This document shows positions 27,641-40,925 of a stretch of 64,000 nucleotides of DNA, piece after piece. The stretch comes from Unio delphinus. Taxonomy: Eukaryota; Mollusca; Bivalvia; Unionida; Unionidae. Every line of letters begins with the position of its first letter. The stretch's first letter is position 1. Under the pieces are notes generated by a model. It saw only the letters and a program-made list of their open reading frames with translations, ran no database searches and was not told where the DNA came from. Position numbers and translations under genes: made by a program. The DNA lies in contig JAQISU010000070.1 of assembly GCA_029339505.1 (NCBI GenBank), positions 2,597,501 to 2,661,500 on the forward strand, written 5' to 3'.

Positions 27641-27872
27641 ATTCACTACTCTTGCCGGTGTTGCAAAAACTACAGAGGAGATTACTGCCAACTCAACTGC
27701 ACGAAAGAAATGTGCATAGATACTGACGCTTGCAGTAGCATTGTATGCCAAAATGGCGGAGTTTGCGGACTTCTATTATCTTTCAATAGCACGAACAATT
27801 ATACAAAGGATCAATCGAATGTAGCGGATGATGAAGACTCCTACAACAGCGACATAGTGGATAACATGAAAG
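27641..27872 (+). CDS. Exon 3: EGF-like modules and a hydrophilic linker
   Basis: The exon follows an acceptor ending TTTTTAG (entry phase 0, matching exon 2) and ends before GTACTG (exit phase 1). The first codons complete the EGF-like module begun in exon 2 (YSCRCCKNYRGDYC). A second Cys-rich start follows (CSSIVCQNGGVCG). The rest is a polar stretch rich in Asn, Asp and Ser with a possible N-glycosylation site (NST). The donor is weaker than the others, so the 3' border is the least certain of the four exons. Confidence 0.68.
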
Positions 27873-28063
27873 GTACTGTTATAAAAAATGACATAAAACT
27901 ATATTTAACAGTGATGTAAACGTTTGTTTCAATGTGAAAGTTAACCATTTTCTTTGTACTTATATGCATATTTAAACGCCGAATTCAAGACTGGATAAAG
28001 ATGGGTGTAGGAAAAGAGGCACTTAAAAAAAAGAAGTCGTTATATATCTACAACTGCACTATC

Positions 28064-28067
<4 letters not shown>

Positions 28068-28132
<65 letters not shown>
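28068..28132. repeat. (TA)n microsatellite
   Basis: A TA run of about 32 units ending in TACATACATA. Confidence 0.97.
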
Positions 28133-28136
<4 letters not shown>

Positions 28137-28639
28137 CATACAGCTGTCGGTTGTGTGGAGTGGGGAACCTGCCAACTGTTCCCTCTCTCTTAATTCGGCC
28201 CTGCTTGAAATTAGCATAGTGTACAGAAAGCAGGCTAAATATACACCTCACTTATTCGATTGATATTCTATTTCATAATGGAAACAGAGCAAAGAACAAG
28301 ACAAAAGTGAGAAACATCTTATAATTAAGTATTGATTTATACAATCTTTGATGGTTTATTAATCTCTTCGCAGTTCCTTTCTTTTTCTTGTCAATTTCCA
28401 ACAGACAACTGCAATCATTTTAGTTTTGAATGCAGGCTGTTTAATAACGCAAGAAATGAGGTGTCTGACAGATTAGAAAACAAACGTGAATATTATTATT
28501 CATTCTAATACAATCCTATTGGCAAGGAACTTTGAACGGCAAAACAAGCACTCTTGTGATAAAGGAAATGCACAAATTTGCTACAAAAACTGAAATATGC
28601 AGAAACTAAAGTTAATTACTGTTCTATTATGATTATAGT

Positions 28640-31060
28640 TAGAAGTTGTACGTTAAAGAATTCACCGAACCCTGTCATCGTCATCATCATAATCATCAGT
28701 TAACCCACGCGGTCGTTAGTGCTTCACAATTAACTTTAAATCAGATCCTTTTCATCTTTTCCTGTTCTCTGCTGCCCTTTAGGAATCTCCGAACCCAGGC
28801 CTGTCCACTCCTTAATGCTCTATTCTCACCATATATTCTGTCTGTCTCTTCTTTCGCACGCTAAATCTATGCCTTACAAGACTGTTTTTGCCAGTCCAAA
28901 TGATCTTAAGATATGACCGTACCACTTGAGTTTACGCGTTTTTACAGTGGTCAAGAGCTCTTTATAGGATCCGATGGCCTGTTGAATTCTCTTGTGGACC
29001 TCTTCGTTGTTTACATAGTCAATGTATGAGTTGCCAAATTTATTATGGGAATTTCCCATTTCGATCGTTTTGAATCTGTGTTTTGTTTTTTCTAGATCTG
29101 ATGCAAGCGTTCATATTTCATAAGCATAAAGAAAGATGCATATGATCATATGAGTGCATCAGACTCATTCTGGAACCAAAACACTGTGGGTATCTCTCCA
29201 CATTGGTCTCAACCTTTTTATTGCTACTGCTGTCTGGACAATCCTGCAAAGTAGTTCTGGTTTAGAGCCATCGTCTGTGCTAACTAATTCTTGTGCCTCT
29301 TTCCAGCTTCTGTCTAATGACATTCATTTCTGATGCCGTTGATGTTGTTTGCTCTCCTTTTGCTTGTTTTGGTGCTAATCTCTATACCGTATGCTGTGGC
29401 GGTTCTGTCAAGGCGCTCAACCTAGTCAGCCAGTTATTTTTCATCTCCTGTTAAACCATCAATATCATCTGCGAAGCCAAGTTTGTGAGTGTTCTTCCTA
29501 TGATGTTGATAGTGCTTTTGTGATCATGTATGCATCCTCTATGATCCTTGATAATTGTTGAAGAGTATAGATGACAATATACATCCTTGTCTGACACCAA
29601 CTGTTGATCGAAACAAGTCTCTTCTGCTGCCATTGGTGAGCTTTGCAGGTAATTTAAAAATTGAGCTGATGTTCCTTTCTTTAGCGACCTAACTGCAATT
29701 TCTAGCTCTTCTCGAAGAATGGGCTGGTCATCAATTACCTCTGCCTGAGGTAATTTTAGTACTGCTGGATCTCCTTAGGTTTTATGATTGTACAACTTTC
29801 TGAGCAGTATTCTGTAAATCGCTTGATGATCTCTTGATCTTCTGTGAGGCATTGTCCTGATTTGTCTTGGATGGTTGTAGTTATCCCTTGTTTTTTGGCT
29901 GTGAGATTTCTCATCAGTTGATATGCCATGTTTCTGTCTGTTTTACTCAGACCGTCTTCGATGTTTCAATCCTTCAAAGTCAAATATGATACTTGGTTTG
30001 TTAGGCTTTCTGATCATGTTCAGCTGAGGTGAAACAGTGCCATTATGAAATCATAGTCACTTCCGATATCGTGTTCTGGTGATATTGAGTCCAGTGCAGA
30101 ATATTTGTTTAAGCACGATATAGGGCATTTAGTTGTGATGTCATTCTGGACTGTGCCAGGTCCATCGTTTAAATGCTTTCTGATGGCCGAACGTTTGTTG
30201 TAGGAAGCAGAATACCAGAGCATAAATCCTCTTGCATTTATTTCTGCATCACAGAAGGGTCCAAATTTGCTTTCCAGTTTGCATGTGAATCAACTTCCAT
30301 CTTTGCATTCCAGTCTCCTTGTACAAACATAATGTCCTTCTTGCGTGAGTTTTCAATGACATCTTGCAGTTGGTGTAAATATTCTCCAGTTTGTCGTCCT
30401 CATAGTTAGATGTGGGTGCTTATTCCTGTATGACTGATGTTGAAGGAGTCTCCTACAGGCGGATCGTAATGAGCCTGCTTTAGATTATGCAGCAACCTAT
30501 ACTATTGTTTACCATGCCCTTTGTTGAGAAGAAGTACATCGACATGGTCGTGTTTGTCCCCTCTTCCATTGAAGTAAAGCGTATTCCACTCACCTGTCGC
30601 TATTTCGCCAATGTTTATCCAGCGCAGATCGCAACAACCAATAATGTTGTAGATGTACCTCTCCAACTCATCTGTAAGTTCTTTTACGTTTACCACAGCC
30701 GCAGTGTCCTAACTTTCCATGAACCGATGATGATGTTGCCTCTCTCACGAATCTAGGTAGCAGGGGCTAAAGATACAGCCTGGCGGACCACAGCCGAAAT
30801 CAAATGATATAGTATGGCACTCCCTGGTTCTTAGCACATAGTTGTTGACCCCATCTTTAGTCATTATGCCCTGGCCGTTGACTACATCGATGAAGACTTC
30901 CACCTAGTGGTGCAGTGCTAGTATCGCACTATTTTAGCCATATTTGGGAGACTCGTGAGGGTGGGAGCGCCTTAACATCTCCCGCAGGGATCCAATGGGC
31001 CCGTACCACTGCCCATGTCACTCGCTGTTTTTCGTCCTTCATCCCTCTTAATTAATTATA
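28640..31060 (-). mobile_element. LINE relic with endonuclease and RT tail
   Basis: On the minus strand, the segment near 30500-30700 encodes an apurinic-type endonuclease fragment (ELERYIYNIIGCCDLRW). Near 28875-29060 it encodes the LINE C-terminal block with RKLKWYGHILRS and GLAKTVL. The intervening RT is broken by stops and frameshifts. The 3' end at about 28670 lies in a GATGATGAC-like repeat. The order (endonuclease 5', RT, WYGH block 3') supports one nearly full but dead element. Confidence 0.82.
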
Positions 31061-31219
31061 TTTAGGTACGTCTTATGTATTGATTGTTTTCACAACACTT
31101 GCCACCTTGTTCGTTAATTAGTTATTTATGCTATAATGGTGAAGAACATGCAAACGAAAACTATTTGATCTTCTTTGCAATAAAACATTGAAACTTATCA
31201 AATGCCATTTTTACTGGTT

Positions 31220-31221
<2 letters not shown>

Positions 31222-31262
<41 letters not shown>
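31222..31262. repeat. (ATA)n microsatellite
   Basis: An uninterrupted AAT/ATA triplet run. Confidence 0.95.
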
Positions 31263-31266
<4 letters not shown>

Positions 31267-31639
31267 GGATGTCAGGTGCTATACGAATGTACATGTAAAA
31301 TATCAGTTTTGAAGATTATTTTACCAGAGTATGATATTTAACAAAAATCACAGCTTTTTAGTATCATGTATAGAGATCATTATGAATTAGCTAATGAGCA
31401 AATAACACAAAAGAAGGTAAAAATATGCCACATTTTTGCCATGTATTTTATTATTTTCTCGTGAAACCTTAAAATGTTGCATTTATGGGTCAAAATATTT
31501 AACGAAAATCTGTGGGAGTGAATACTTAACACAAATTTGATGTAATTGTGAGAGCAATGTTTTTTTCTCTTACAAAACACAAATTATATAGACATGGTAC
31601 TTTAACTTTTCTGGTACACAACAAAAATGATCAAATTAT

Positions 31640-32690
31640 CCTAATATCGGTTTCCTTTTTTAAATAAACACAAATTATCAACACATACTATTATAATCTT
31701 TTCAAACTAACGCAAATTATCTACACATGCTATTATAATTCTTTTAAAGACCACAAATCATCTACACATGCTTTTATAATCCTTAAACAAAACACAAATT
31801 ATCTACACATGCTATTTTAATCCTTTTAAATAAACAAAAATTATCTACACATGCTATTATAATCCTTTAAAAAACACAAATTATCTACACATGCTATTAT
31901 AATCCTTAAAAAAAATTATCTACACATGCTATTTTAATCCTTTTAAATAAACAAAAATTATCTACACATGCTATTATAATCCTTTAAAAAACAAATTCTT
32001 TACACAAGTTATTATAATTCTTTTAAAAACCACAAATCATCTACACATGCTTTTATAATCCGTTTAAAAAACACAAATTATCAGCACATACTATTATAAT
32101 CCTTTTAAAAACCACACATCATCTACACATACTATTATAATCCTTTTAAAAACAACAAATCATCTACACCATCTATTATAATCTTTTAAAAAACCAAAAG
32201 ATATCTACACATGCTATTATAATCCTTTTAAAAAACACAAATTATCAGCACATACTATTATAATCCTTTTAAAAACAACAAATCATCTACACATGCTATT
32301 ATAATCCTTTTAAAAACCACAAATCATCTACACATTCTATTATAATCCTTTTAAAAAAACACAGATTATCAGCACATACTATTATAATCCTTTTAAAAAC
32401 CACACATCATCTACACATGCTTTTATAATCCTTTAAAAATACATATTATCTGCACATACTTTTATAATCATTTTAAAAAACACAAATTATCTGCACATAC
32501 TATTATAATCATTTTAAAAAACACAAATTATCTACACATACTATTATAATTCTTTTAAAAAACACAAATCATCTATACAAGCTATGATAATCTTTTAAAA
32601 ATACAAATTATGTGGACACGCTATTTTAATTATTTTAAAAAAACACATTATCTAGACATGCTGTTAAAATATTTCTTTACAAAACAAATT
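31640..32690. repeat. About 41-bp satellite, diverged
   Basis: Units contain ACACAAATTATCTACACATG, CTATTATAATCC and TTTTAAAAA. Unit length varies with the A-run. It is related to the next two arrays through the ACAAATTATCT..ACATGCT core. Confidence 0.9.
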
Positions 32691-34280
32691 ATATCGACAT
32701 GCTGTTACCATATCCTTTTACAAAACACAAATTATCTTAACATGCTGATAAAATATCCTTTTACAAAACACAAATTATCTTAACATGCTGATAAAATATC
32801 CTTTTACAAAACACAAATTATCTTAACATGCTGATAAAATATCCTTTTACAAAACACAAATTATCTTAACATGCTGATAAAATATCCTTTTACAAAACAC
32901 AAATTATCTTAACATGCTGATAAAATATCCTTTTACAAAACACAAATTATCTTAACATGCTGATAAAATATCCTTTTACAAAACACAAATTATCTTAACA
33001 TGCTGATAAAATATCCTTTTACAAAACACAAATTATCTTAACATGCTGATAAAATATCTTTTTACAAGACACAAATTATCTTAACATGCTGATAAAATAT
33101 CCTTTTACAAAACACAAATTATCTTAACATGCTGTTACCATATCCTTTTACAAAACACAAATTATCTTAACATGCTGATAAAATATCCTTTTACAAAACA
33201 CAAATTATCTTAACATGCTGATAAAATATCCTTTTACAAAACACAAATTATCTTAACATGCTGATAAAATATCCTTTTACAAAACACAAATTATCTTAAC
33301 ATGCTGATAAAATATCCTTTTACAAAACACAAATTATCTTAACATGCTGATAAAATATCCTTTTACAAAACACAAATTATCTTAACATGCTGATAAAATA
33401 TCCTTTTACAAAACACAAATTATCTTAACATGCTGATAAAATATCCTTTTACAAAACACAAATTATCTTAACATGCTGATAAAATATCCTTTTACAAAAC
33501 ACAAATTATCTTAACATGCTGATAAAATATCCTTTTACAAAACACAAATTATCTTAACATGCTGATAAAATATCCTTTTACAAAACACAAATTATCTTAA
33601 CATGCTGATAAAATATCCTTTTACAAAACACAAATTATCTTAACATGCTGATAAAATATCCTTTTACAAAACACAAATTATCTTAACATGCTGATAAAAT
33701 ATCCTTTTACAAAACACAAATTATCTTAACATGCTGATAAAATATCCTTTTACAAAACACAAATTATCTTAACATGCTGATAAAATATCTTTTTACAAAA
33801 CACAAATTATCTTAACATGCTGATAAAATATCCTTTTACAAAACACAAATTATCTTAACATGCTGATAAAATATCCTTTTACAAAACACAAATTATCTTA
33901 ACATGCTGATAAAATATCCTTTTACAAAACACAAATTATCTTAACATGCTGATAAAATATCTTTTTACAAAACACAAATTATCTTAACATGCTGATAAAA
34001 TATCCTTTTACAAAACACAAATTATCTTAACATGCTGATAAAATATCCTTTTACAAAACACAAATTATCTTAACATGCTGATAAAATATCTTTTTACAAA
34101 ACACAAATTATTTTAACATGCTGATAAAATATCCTTTTACAAAACACAAATTATCTTAACATGCTGATAAAATATCCTTTTACAAAACACAAATTATCTT
34201 AACATGCTGATAAAATATCCTTTTACAAAACACAAATTATCTTAACATGCTGATAAAATATTTTTTTACAAAACGCAAGT
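32690..34280. repeat. 43-bp satellite, about 36 nearly identical copies
   Basis: The unit contains CTTTTACAAAACACAAATTA, TCTTAACATGCTGA and TAAAATATC. Copies are almost perfect, with recurrent single variants (CTTTTT for CCTTTT; ACCATATCC instead of AAATATCC at 33130 and 32706). This points to recent homogenisation. Confidence 0.96.
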
Positions 34281-34289
34281 TATATAGAC

Positions 34290-34825
34290 ATAGTATTATA
34301 AGTTAATTACTAAAGACAAATTATCTACATGCTATAAATTCATTACAAAAGAGAAATTTACTAAACTACTAAACATGCTGTTAAAATATCTTTTTACAAA
34401 GCACAAATTCTTTAGACATGGTATTATAAGTTGATTACTAAAGACAAATTATCTACATGCTATAAGTTAATTACTAAAGACAAATTATCAACATGCTATA
34501 AGTTAATTACTAAAGACAAATTATCTACAAGCTATAAGTTAATTACTAAAGACAAATTATCTACTTGCTATAAGTTAATTACTAAAGACAAATTATCTAC
34601 ATGCTATAAGTTAATTACTAAAGACAAATTATCTACATGCTATAAGTTAATTACTAAAGACAAATTATCTACATGCTATAAGTTCATTACTAAAGACAAA
34701 TTATCTACATGCTATAAGTTCATTACTAAAGACAAATTATCTACATGCTATAAGTTAATTACTAAAGACAAATTATCTACATGCTATAAGTTAATTACTA
34801 AAGACAAATTATCTAAACGTGCATT
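34290..34825. repeat. 36-bp satellite, about 11 clean copies
   Basis: The unit contains TTAATTACTAAAGACAAATT and ATCTACATGCTATAAG. A period of 36 gives a spurious 150-codon frame of 12-residue repeats. Confidence 0.94.
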
Positions 34826-34975
34826 AATACTATCTTTTTTTACAAACCATACATTAAATAGACATGCTGTTATAAGTTTCTAACACAAATTATCTAGACA
34901 AGTTAATGTACAGTTCTACTTGGTAAATGTTTTGATATTAAAGTGTATTGAATTAAAGGAGTGTTCTCTTTCTAG

Positions 34976-35125
34976 AGGTAAACGGGAGTTCATATGGATG
35001 CCTATGTCCAGCTGGTACAACGGGTACATATTGTGAACACGACATAGATGAATGTGACCCTAATCCTTGCAACAACGGAGTGTGCAGAGATATGAAAAAC
35101 GGATATCAGTGCTTCTGTATACCAG
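34976..35125 (+). CDS. Exon 4: calcium-binding EGF-like module
   Basis: The acceptor follows a TTCTCTTTCTAG tract and the donor is GTAAGT. The exon is 150 bp with entry and exit phase 1, the classic symmetric EGF exon. The peptide ends one EGF module ([15 protein letters not shown]) and encodes a second with the DIDEC calcium-binding start, PCNNGVC, and the [12 protein letters not shown] pattern that fits Asp hydroxylation and the Tyr/Phe position of cbEGF domains. Entry phase matches exon 3. The gene probably continues past the window's clear exons, because the last phase is 1 and no stop is seen. Confidence 0.85.
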
Positions 35126-35330
35126 GTAAGTGGTAGATAGAGAAAAACGGATATCAGTGCTTCTGTATACCAGATAAGTGGTAGATAGAGAAAAACGGAT
35201 ATCAGTGCTTCTGTATACCAGGTAAGTGGTAGATAGAGAAAAACGGATATCAGTGATTCTGTATATCAGGTAAGTATTAGATAGAGAAAACGAATATCAG
35301 TGCTTCTGCATACCAGGTAAGTGGTAGATT
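35126..35330 (+). repeat. 48-bp repeat made from the exon 4 end and its splice donor
   Basis: The last 30 bp of exon 4 plus the first 18 bp of the intron are repeated in tandem. CAG/GTAAGT donors lie at 35126, 35222, 35270 and 35317, and one copy at 35174 is mutated to ATAAGT. Each copy repeats AAACGGATATCAGTG and TTCTGTATACCAG. Confidence 0.93.
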
Positions 35331-35661
35331 GAAAATATGTGTACAAGAGTAACTGTAAATGGGCAGAACGAATATCCACACTTTTGTATTTACGTAAGTA
35401 AAAGATATACACTGTAGTATTATTAAACTGTTCGTTTATCTAACTCCGAGCGAAGGTAACAAGTATTATTATGTTATATAGTTTGGCTCGAGAGTTACCA
35501 TCAATAATACGAGAGCTGGATAAGTGTCATCGTAGGCCCTAGTCTTTTCTTTAATTAAACGTTTGATAGTGACATGACGCTCTTTCCTTGAATATACACT
35601 TTTTAGTAACATTCTGTTTACATAGGGCTTCATATGGCTATTGGACAATACGGCCCTGGAG

Positions 35662-35910
35662 CTTTGTTTGTTTCTTTGATTAGGATTAAGTAGCTTTAAC
35701 ATTTTTTCAGTCATATCGCTACGATGTCTGCAGTGAGGCAGTGTATGGCGATGTCTAGCACTGGGGCACCATGCCGCATACATTTAGCAGCTATTAGTAC
35801 CATTAAAGTAAGTCTTTGGTATGACTCGGAGTGGGATCCAATGCACGCCCCTCCCCCCCCCCACACACGTCTGTTGCGGACGCTCTAATCACTTGGCTAC
35901 CGGAGTGGTT
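35662..35910 (-). mobile_element. tRNA-derived SINE, copy 3
   Basis: The tail side is at 35662 (TTTGTTTG, then GTAGCTTTAACA) and the tRNA-like head is near 35860-35910 (GTAGCCAAGTGATTAGAGCG on the minus strand). The middle matches copies 1 and 2 but is shortened and carries a C-run. The flanks TACGGCCCTGG and TACGACCCTGG look like an imperfect target duplication. Confidence 0.78.
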
Positions 35911-35957
35911 ACGACCCTGGGGCACTAAGTGCATATCAGTTTTAAAATTACTGATTA

Positions 35958-36181
35958 AGTATATTTATAAGTTTAAATTACCATATAAGTTTAAATTACC
36001 ATATAAGTTTAAATTACCATATAAGTTTAAATTACCATATAACTTTAAATTACCATATAAGTTTAAATTACCATATAAGTTTAAATTACCATTTAAATTA
36101 CCATATAAGTTTAAATTACCATATAAGTTTAAATTACCATATAAGTTTAAATTACCATATAAGTTTAAATTACCATATAAC
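35958..36181. repeat. 18-bp minisatellite, about 12 copies
   Basis: The unit TACCATATAAGTTTAAAT has one short unit in the middle. A spurious YKFKLP open frame results. Confidence 0.95.
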
Positions 36182-39100
36182 TTTTTGAATGGAAAATGTG
36201 TCCCTTACAAAAAATTAATGTTTATTCTTTCATAACTGATATTAAACAGAATATGTCTTTGTGTGATGTCTTCTTTATAGTTGTATTGGTTATGAAAGGC
36301 AGATGAGATAAGAAAAAACAAAAATATTATATCGAATGGCTCATGAAAGTTTGTTTAGGTGTTTCGTAATATGAAAACCGAGGATTCACTTTTGAGCTGA
36401 CTTACATCTATCATATCAATGTTGGAGTGACCAAAGTTGTTTTGACATACAAGTAGCACGATATGTTATATACAGAAATGATTATACTTAACGCCTTTCC
36501 GATTAGCGGTTTAATTTTAAGATAGAGAAATATAGCGATTTATAAAGATCTGCCAACATGTACAAATTGTGAAGAAACTGGATTTTATATTTTCGATAAA
36601 CAAACAGACTGTCTACATTATGTGCAATATATGTTTTAAAAGCTTCCCTCACAGACAAAAAAATGAGTTCCTTTGTCTGCTACGGCATTTTTACTCTTTA
36701 AAATTTATCGATCTGAAAACGAAAGTTTTCCATCTTACAACAGCGTGTAAAGTCTTGCATATCTTGTCAGCGTTGTACAGATTTATTCGCTGACAATACA
36801 TGTAGTGAAAGGTTCACAAACCGACAAGTAAACACTTTGTAATGAGAGATTGGCATTGAGTCTGGTAGATAGGTTTTCCACTTCATAAATAATTCTCCGT
36901 CGTCTCAAGACGGAGAGATGTGAGATGTTCATTAAATCATTCCTTTTAACTAAATTTGTTTTACGCCTGGCGATAAATGAATCAGTGCTGACTTGTTGGA
37001 ATGCTATCCTATTACGATCCATTAAACGCGAGTGTGATAAGGAAGACTCGTTTTCCTGTTTCTGTTAGTATGGTGAAAGCCAGGACTTTGTGATTAATTT
37101 TGATCGATTTTGACTTGGCCAGTCCCTTCTTTGGGTGACATCATCGAATTTTTCATGATGTTTCAAGCGGAGACGTATCGTGACTGTTAATGGAACTTCA
37201 GATTCCTTCATTAAGATATCTTTGTCCATTTTCTCACATTTGATAATACGTTTCAAGTTTCTTATGAATCAATGTTTTAATACATATGTTGGGGTAACAC
37301 GTAACTAAAAATCAAACAAACCTAACAGCAACAAATGAAATGAAAAGCAATAATTTGAATGGCCTTTAAATTAAGAAAACAATAACATATATACAATTAG
37401 ATTACTTAAATTCCTTTGACATAAAACTATTGTACAATTACGAATCAGTGTTTAAGACATATCGCCTGAACATGTTATTCAGTTTTATCTAAACTGTTGA
37501 TATTTAAATAGTGGACACAATGAATTCAATTCGAAGGAGTTATTCTGCTCTTTGTTATATCACTATGAAAGTCATGTGAATAAATCAATGTTACTACGGC
37601 CAGTTATATATAGCGCACGACAATGAATCCTAATACATCGACATTGGTTCTACTTGCAAAGTAAATGGTCTGATATTCTTGGTGATGGAGTTTTATAAGT
37701 TCGCACAGCACAGATTAAATAAAATGTCTCTTAATTAAGTGCTTTCTTCTGCTGGAAAATGGCCTTGTATAATAACTGTAGTTCTGGTTTTCTTCCCGTG
37801 TAATTGGTAATTCCATGCCTTTGCACGATAGGCATGATCTTTCTGGTAATAAACATGATGTAAATGTTATTTTATTGTTTGCCAATTTCAGTAATGGACA
37901 ATAAATGTCGATTATTTTGTTAATTCATGTTTTGTTTTAATAAGGATGTTACCATTGTGATGCACTCCGTTAACTCCATATATGCAAATCATCTTCTCGC
38001 AAGGAGTAAGCATTTATCGTTGTTATAAGCATCCATTTTTCACAGTATGGTACATTCATCCATTTCACATGTTGTATTTGCGTGGTTTTTATTCTCTCGG
38101 GAGTTTCATTACTTAGCATGCGATGGATTTCACGACTCGCAATGTTGCATATTTTACCATGTTTGAAGACAGACCACTTAAAGCAGAAAAACGTTTTCTT
38201 GTAAACAAAAGTGATATGTCTATAGCTTAGGACAATTAATCCATCAAAAGCAATGTAACTTAAAAACTTAAGCAAGTTTGAATGTGTAAAATATATAGTG
38301 TTTTAGACGTAAGGCACGGAAGCTTATTCCTAATTCGGATGTGGACCCTTCTGAGATTCTTTCTCAAATAGCATTTATTATTGTTATTTTTTTCTCTCCT
38401 GAAATATGAATTTTGAACTTGAAAAAAGTTGAAAAATGAACTTTATTTTGTACAATATTTCAACATGCACAAATCGCTTTCAAGTCTTTTCAATCGTGAT
38501 ATGCATGCATATTTAGATACATTTTGTGAAGCTGTTTGGTGTTTTTTTACGATAATTTCTAATCAGCATGGCGAACTTCTTATTAAAATAAATCTCCTAT
38601 GTAGCATTCCAGTAAGCAGTATTTACGCCGAAGAGACAAACGTATTGTGACAGTTCGAATTTCTCCTCGTGAGAACAAATTTGAGATTTGAGAAACTGTA
38701 ATAACCATGACACTACATATGGTTCATGACTTGCATGCACTGATTGATCAGCTTTTTTATTGACGTGACATAACCCATCTCTTGTAGTATATATGCGTAT
38801 TTTTTTTAAATTTAATAATGAGTTTCATTGCTTGGGTAACAATGTGCCATTGTTTTGGCCTGACGCATATCTTTCGAACATTACGTCGTTTTAGTTTATG
38901 TAAAATAAATTTGAGAAGAAGACAGCTTAGTAAAACAAAGAACCTAAATTAAAAGTTTTCTGTCTTTTTCACATTACTTAGTTTTGTAACTTACTACAAT
39001 GTATCGAATTCCTAGGCCTAGGAAAATATGAAATGGTATATATAGTTATTCAGACATTGTCCGTATCATTGAAGTCATCATTGTGTCTCTACCTTGGACA

Positions 39101-40299
39101 CGAATGAAACTATTATATATGTGTAAAGCATATAATTTGTTAAGGCGTAAGGCATTGGGTACGTGAAAGCCTTTCATAATTACTGACTTGGACACTGCCT
39201 AAATGCCACCACAGATGCTTTTTATTGTTAGCTTGAAATATAAATACAAACTTTAATTTGCACAATCTTTGCAAAATGTCTTCACGTCCTTCGGACACGA
39301 TCTATTCTGAAAGCTGTGCTACCCGAATCCGATAATTACTAATTAGTATGTCTAGTTGTTGAACTTCTTCTTAACTAATTATCCTGTTTAATATTCCTCT
39401 AAAATGTTTATACTTTGCAAAGACACATTTGATAAGACAACTCGAGTTCCTCTCGTTGAGACAAATCTACGATTAGCAGATCAACTTAATTATTCATGCT
39501 CCAAACGATGAATGCAGCAGCTGAGCAGAATTTCCATGAAGATGACGAGACCAAACACAGTTTTGCTGGTTTTACTTTTGTTTATTATTTTTTTCCAGAG
39601 AAATCAGTCGAAGATTTAGTGATCAATGCAATGATGCAAATTTAAGGTAATGTCTTTCCTACTATAATCCAAATCTAGCAATCAAAAGGGTCTAAAGATG
39701 CAGTTTCCTTTCTAACCCTATCCATATAGGCCAAATAAAAACATGTCCTTTGCTCTTGCGAGTGATAGTTCATTTCTTAATAGGTGTCATCCATCATCAT
39801 ACACATCTATTACACATTCTAAAGATGGAGATGCTTTCTTGCCCCCACTGATGTAGCTCAAAGAAGGGCATGGCCTTTATAGTTTACTGACCACATCTAT
39901 CGTCATATGCATTTTATGAAAACAATCGGAAATCATCATTACTGTTCGTTTCCACTTTTTAGTCTTATTTATCAAAATTATCCAAATAATTATTGAAGGA
40001 CTAGTTGCCGTAAGCAGAACGTGATATTAGTCAAATATTATCAACAAGCAAGTATTTACCTCGTCATTTAAGAGTGGCTTTTGGTTTAAAACAAAATGGA
40101 AAACAAATATGAATTAAAGAGATGTTATTATCATACTGCTATGTCCAGCACGATTGCAACAAAACACAGGCACAAGAGGGCCTATCTATATATGGAACAA
40201 TTTCCACGAAAACATAGGCACTACGGGCACAAGTTGTGTGGAGCAATTGCCACAACACAAGCACAACCTGGTGATAGCTGTAGATGGAACAATTATCAC

Positions 40300-40640
40300 A
40301 AACACACAGACACTACTGGCACTAGCTATACATGTAGAATTGACATTGTAGATGTAACAATTATCACAAAAACACAGACACTACTGGCACTAGCTATACA
40401 TGTAGAATTGACATTGTAGATGTAACAATTATCACAAAAACACAGACACTACTGGCACTAGCTATACATGTAGAATTGACATTGTAGATGTTACAATTAT
40501 CACAAAAACACAGACACTACTGGCACTAGCTATACATGTAGAATTGACATTGTAGATGTTACAATTATCACAAAAACACAGACACTACTGGCACTAGCTA
40601 TACATGTAGAATTGACATTGTAGATGTTACAATTATCATG
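40300..40640. repeat. 68-bp tandem repeat, 5 copies
   Basis: Units contain AATTATCACAAAAACACAGA, CACTACTGGCACTAGC and TATACATGTAGAATTGACAT. Older related units extend left to about 40140. Confidence 0.93.
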
Positions 40641-40675
40641 CAAACATAGGTACTATAAGCCCATGCTTTCGATCG

Positions 40676-40925
40676 AACGATTGGCATGACAACGTGCGTA
40701 CTAACGGTCCGAGATGTAGATGTAACGACTGGCATGACAACGTGCGTACTAACGGTCCGAGATGTAGATGTAACGATTGGCATGACAACGTGCGTACTAA
40801 CGGTCCGAGATGTAGATGTAACGATTGGCATGACAACGTGCGTACTAACGGTCCGAGATGTAGATGTAACGATTGGCATGACAACGTGCGTACTAACGGT
40901 CCGAGATGTAGATGTAACGATTGCT
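40676..40925. repeat. 48-bp tandem repeat, 5 copies
   Basis: Units contain CGATTGGCATGACAACGTGC, GTACTAACGGTCCGAG and ATGTAGATGTAA. They are near-perfect and GC-richer than the surroundings. The period is a multiple of three, so several frames stay open on both strands. Confidence 0.95.

Larger units (their letters stand above)
27873..34975 (+). other. Intron 3 (7.1 kb)
   Basis: It holds a TA microsatellite, a LINE relic (28640-31060), an ATA run and a satellite block of about 3.3 kb. I see no coding potential outside the LINE. Confidence 0.6.

Noticed and set aside
34431..34883. 150-codon lysine/threonine repeat frame
   Set aside because: It is produced by the 36-bp satellite; the unit length divides by three and neighbouring arrays of other periods have no frame.
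36569..39300. Several 60-100 codon frames
   Set aside because: They lack domain features, repeats or splice signals and are what AT-rich DNA gives by chance.
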